Shown: piece by piece, positions 61,850 through 64,000 of the stretch
How the letters are laid out: every line of letters begins with the position of its first letter
Position numbering within the stretch: the stretch's first letter is position 1
Assembly (NCBI GenBank): GCA_947467345.1
Contig: CANIHD010000008.1
Location: 1 to 64,000 of the forward strand
Length of the DNA: 64,000 nt
Direction of reading: 5' to 3'
Origin: Alphaproteobacteria bacterium
Lineage (GTDB): Bacteria; Pseudomonadota; Alphaproteobacteria; Micropepsales; Micropepsaceae
Made by a program: the position numbers and the translations under genes
Notes under the pieces: generated by a model
Database searches by the model: none
Told to the model about the DNA's origin: nothing
The model's input: only the letters and a program-made list of their open reading frames with translations

Positions 61850-62785
61850 TTAGCGCGATACGCGCTTTCCGTCATCTGCTGCGACGATGCTCTCTGCCGC
61901 CAGAAAGTCACGAATCTCTGTGAAGGCGTGGGCCATTTCAGCCTTCGAAAACCCGCCATGTGCGCCGCCTGGAATCGTCACAAGGCGGTTGCGAATTCGT
62001 GCGCTCTCCAGTGCTTGATGCAAGAGAACGCTATGCGCGTAAGGAACCTCGTCATCTTCATCGCCATGGATGGAGATGACCGGCGGAATACCGGCCCGCA
62101 CATAATGGAGCGGGGAAATGCGCTTCGCGATGTCCTCGCGATCCGGTGCTTCCCCGAGCCACGCGGTAGCGAAAAACCGTGTATTGGCCCCATGCAGTAG
62201 ATCGTTCACATCCGCGATGCCGTACCAATTGATGATAGCCGCGACCATTGCGTCTTTTGGTTCGGGGCAAGAAGAAGCGAGCTTCGCCTCTGCCGGAAGC
62301 ATGGCGGCGGTGAGGGCCAAATGCGCGCCCGCGGACTGGCCCATCAGAACCACCCGGTTGGGGTCGATCCTGTAAGCGCTCGCATTGCGATGGACCCAGC
62401 GCAGTGCGCAAATCGCGTCCTCAACAGAAGCGGGCGCCAAGGCGACGTCCCCCAGCCTGTATTCCACGTTCACGACATTCCAGCCCATTTCGAGGAATGG
62501 GCGAAATTGCAGCGACTCGGCCTCCTTGCTTCCACCGATCCAGCCGCCGCCATGAAAATAAACCAGCGTCGCGTTTGGCGTTGTTGCGTCGCGCTTGCTA
62601 TAGACATCGAGTTTCACTGCGTGACCATCGACCGTTCGATAGGTGACATCCCGCGAGATTTGGAATTCGTCGTAAATCGGCATTGCGTGGTTCGCCAATT
62701 GGATAAGCACCAGCACCACCATGGCATAGACCATAGCGGCGGCGATGTTGTGCCAACACTTCAATTTTGTGATGTGTGCGACCAT
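61850..62785 (-). CDS. Alpha/beta hydrolase fold esterase (HSL/BD-FAE-like), membrane-anchored
   Basis: A 311-residue esterase with one N-terminal hydrophobic segment (about 13-33) that would anchor it or act as an uncleaved signal. Catalytic elements: VYFHGGGWIGGSKE (oxyanion), nucleophile Ser in GQSAGAH, acid in HGDEDDEVPY, His in GGAHGGF. The pattern YRLGDVALAPASVEDAICALRWV is typical of small-ester hydrolases such as carboxylesterases. GGAGCG precedes the ATG. Confidence 0.87.
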   Translation of the reverse strand: MVAHITKLKCWHNIAAAMVYAMVVLVLIQLANHAMPIYDEFQISRDVTYRTVDGHAVKLDVYSKRDATTPNATLVYFHGGGWIGGSKEAESLQFRPFLEMGWNVVNVEYRLGDVALAPASVEDAICALRWVHRNASAYRIDPNRVVLMGQSAGAHLALTAAMLPAEAKLASSCPEPKDAMVAAIINWYGIADVNDLLHGANTRFFATAWLGEAPDREDIAKRISPLHYVRAGIPPVISIHGDEDDEVPYAHSVLLHQALESARIRNRLVTIPGGAHGGFSKAEMAHAFTEIRDFLAAESIVAADDGKRVSR

Positions 62786-62866
62786 CGCTCCGGTTCCAGA
62801 AGAAACGGTAGCAACGCATGATGAAGGCGATGTTGACGGAGACTGTTAAATTCGCGGTCGCGGGTC

Positions 62867-62944
62867 CTAGAGGACGCCTACGACAATGGCTCCAAGGAAC
62901 ATGAAGACCACGCTTACTGTGAGAAGCTGCAACTCCCGAACCAT
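62867..62944 (-). CDS. Candidate 25-residue membrane peptide
   Basis: A short minus-strand frame reads MVRELQLLTVSVV followed by FMFLGAIVVGVL and a stop: charged N-terminus, then one uninterrupted hydrophobic segment. AGAGG lies seven bases before the ATG, a good ribosome site. It sits in the 355-base gap between the esterase and the short-chain dehydrogenase; the rest of that gap (62945-63140) shows nothing I can identify. Existence as a translated gene is unproven. Confidence 0.4.
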   Translation of the reverse strand: MVRELQLLTVSVVFMFLGAIVVGVL

Positions 62945-63140
62945 CGGAACACCTCTAGCTTCTTGGCAGTCCTAATCTACGCTTACCGGGACGGGCCGCC
63001 AAAAGGATTCATCGCTGCGATGCACTCGACACGAGCGCCACCAAAAGGTAATTCCCCAATGATTTGAAAGTTCCACACGTTGCGGCCGCAATCATGCATC
63101 CGGAGGGCCGAAAATTATCACGGTAAATTAGGCGTCAATT

Positions 63141-63827
63141 TCACCAGAGGACATCTTTATTCTCGTAATCGAGGTAGCGCCCGTTATCGGCGGTGGTGAG
63201 ATTTGCGATCACTTTGCGCATCGCACCGATGGAAAATTCCGGCGTCAGTCGCGCTTCCGGATTCATGTCAGTTTGCACCGGACCCGGCGCGATCATCACC
63301 ACGATGAAATTATCGTTCTTCCACGCGACCGACAATCCATACATCGAAGAGTTCAATGCGGCTTTCGACGCGCAATAGGCGATCCCGTCGCCGCGATGGC
63401 GCAAATGCGATCCGCGTCCGCTGCTGATGTTGAGAATGATGCGCCGCGTACCGCGCTCCAGATGAGGGCGAAAGTTTTCTGCCATGCGGAAGGGCGCAAT
63501 CACATTGGTGCGCATTACTTTTTCCCAGAGCGCGCTGTTCGCCGGTTCGAAGACGTGCAGATCGCCTTTGATCCCCGCGTTATTGATCAGGATGTCGATC
63601 GCCTCGCCGGACAATTCGCGCGCGAGCGCGGCGATAGAGGCATCGTCGGTCACTTCCAGACTGTGGAGCGTGATTTTGCCGCCAGACGGTGCCGCGAGCG
63701 CCTTCAACGCATCGGCTTTGGCGGGGTTGCGGCAGGCGGCGAAGATGCGTGCGCCTTCGGCTGCATATTGGCGCACAAATTCATACCCGATGCCGCGATT
63801 GGCTCCGGTCACAAGCACAGATGTCAT
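63141..63827 (-). CDS. Short-chain dehydrogenase/reductase (SDR) family protein
   Basis: A 228-residue NAD(P)-dependent oxidoreductase: cofactor motif TGANRGIG, NNAG, catalytic Ser in NISSGRGS and YCASK, then APGPVQTDM. The Arg after Ala (ACRNP) at the end of strand beta-2 favours NADPH. Start at 63827 removes an upstream extension that does not match the family. Substrate unknown. Confidence 0.9.
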   Translation of the reverse strand: MTSVLVTGANRGIGYEFVRQYAAEGARIFAACRNPAKADALKALAAPSGGKITLHSLEVTDDASIAALARELSGEAIDILINNAGIKGDLHVFEPANSALWEKVMRTNVIAPFRMAENFRPHLERGTRRIILNISSGRGSHLRHRGDGIAYCASKAALNSSMYGLSVAWKNDNFIVVMIAPGPVQTDMNPEARLTPEFSIGAMRKVIANLTTADNGRYLDYENKDVLW

Positions 63828-63915
63828 GGCGAAGAGTCGTCCTGGAAATCCCTTGCCAGCTTGACCCAAGGATCGCGCTTCTGTCTATCTGCCCTTGGCT
63901 CTTTAGACCCGACCT

Positions 63916-64000
63916 ATGAAGACCTCCCACCTTTTCATTGCCGCGCTGCTATGCGTTGCCTGGGGCGTAAATGCGGCTGCCGCCAAAGTTGGCGTCACCT
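63916..64000 (+). CDS. EamA/DMT family transporter, 5' part only
   Basis: The frame from the ATG at 63916 to the window edge encodes MKTSHLFIAALLCVAWGVN followed by AAAAKVGVT, the first helix of drug/metabolite transporters (conserved WGxN...KxG pattern). No stop or ribosome site is seen; only 28 residues are available. Confidence 0.55.
   Translation, partial: MKTSHLFIAALLCVAWGVNAAAAKVGVT

Overview
The window is a GC-rich chromosomal stretch of an alphaproteobacterium (inference from gene content: an ArsR-methyltransferase fusion before metF and metH, an ELM1-type protein, MlaA/MlaC, Tat-exported substrate-binding proteins, a tRNA-Ile2(CAT) of alphaproteobacterial type and the short foldback repeats typical of this class). 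I cannot assign a genus. Coding density is high, genes change strand often, and most operons show 1-4 base stop/start overlaps.

1-4.9 kb: remnant of a phage-type gene split by a 437-bp internal-deletion derivative of an IS21-family element, next to the 3' end of a tRNA-Gly(GCC); then two PilZ proteins, an alkaline phosphatase, a type IV pilin-like protein and a single-span membrane protein. 4.9-12.4 kb: a cysteine-cluster protein, then a minus-strand operon of iron/polyamine-type ABC importer genes (ATPase, binding protein, double-domain permease) followed by two MmgE/PrpD dehydratase-like genes. 12.6-18.2 kb: periplasmic PepF-like peptidase, SIMPL protein, orphan TRAP binding protein, an IS3 remnant that truncates another gene, and tRNA-Ile2.

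18.6-30.0 kb is the most unusual block: about ten minus-strand genes comprising two overlapping IclR regulators, a EutA-type reactivating chaperone with histidine-rich ends but no EutBC enzyme in view, a complete ABC importer with two tandem binding proteins, a bicupin, a Tat-exported hydrolase and a membrane protein. Divergently from it, 30.1-35.6 kb encodes two alpha/beta hydrolases, a luciferase-like monooxygenase, an SLC13-type carboxylate transporter and a Pht5-like decarboxylase. Together with the Rieske oxygenase, third IclR regulator, hydrolase and D-2-hydroxyacid dehydrogenase at 41-46 kb this looks like peripheral catabolism of an aromatic or related organic acid (inference).

35.7-39.9 kb holds three paralogous secreted proteins of unknown function with a DUF6152-type protein and an orphan ModA; an MFS exporter follows. 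46.0-50.4 kb is a compact operon of a 2-oxoglutarate oxygenase, a 635-residue protein of unknown function, an ELM1-like protein and a TSUP permease. 50.5-55.4 kb has a predicted outer-membrane barrel, EttA, a GNAT protein and the lipid-trafficking proteins MlaC and MlaA. 55.6-61.2 kb is a methionine-cycle operon: ArsR-methyltransferase, metF, metH, with a 22-bp imperfect palindrome upstream. 61.2-64 kb has an SGNH hydrolase, an esterase, a 25-residue predicted membrane peptide, a short-chain dehydrogenase and the start of a DMT transporter.
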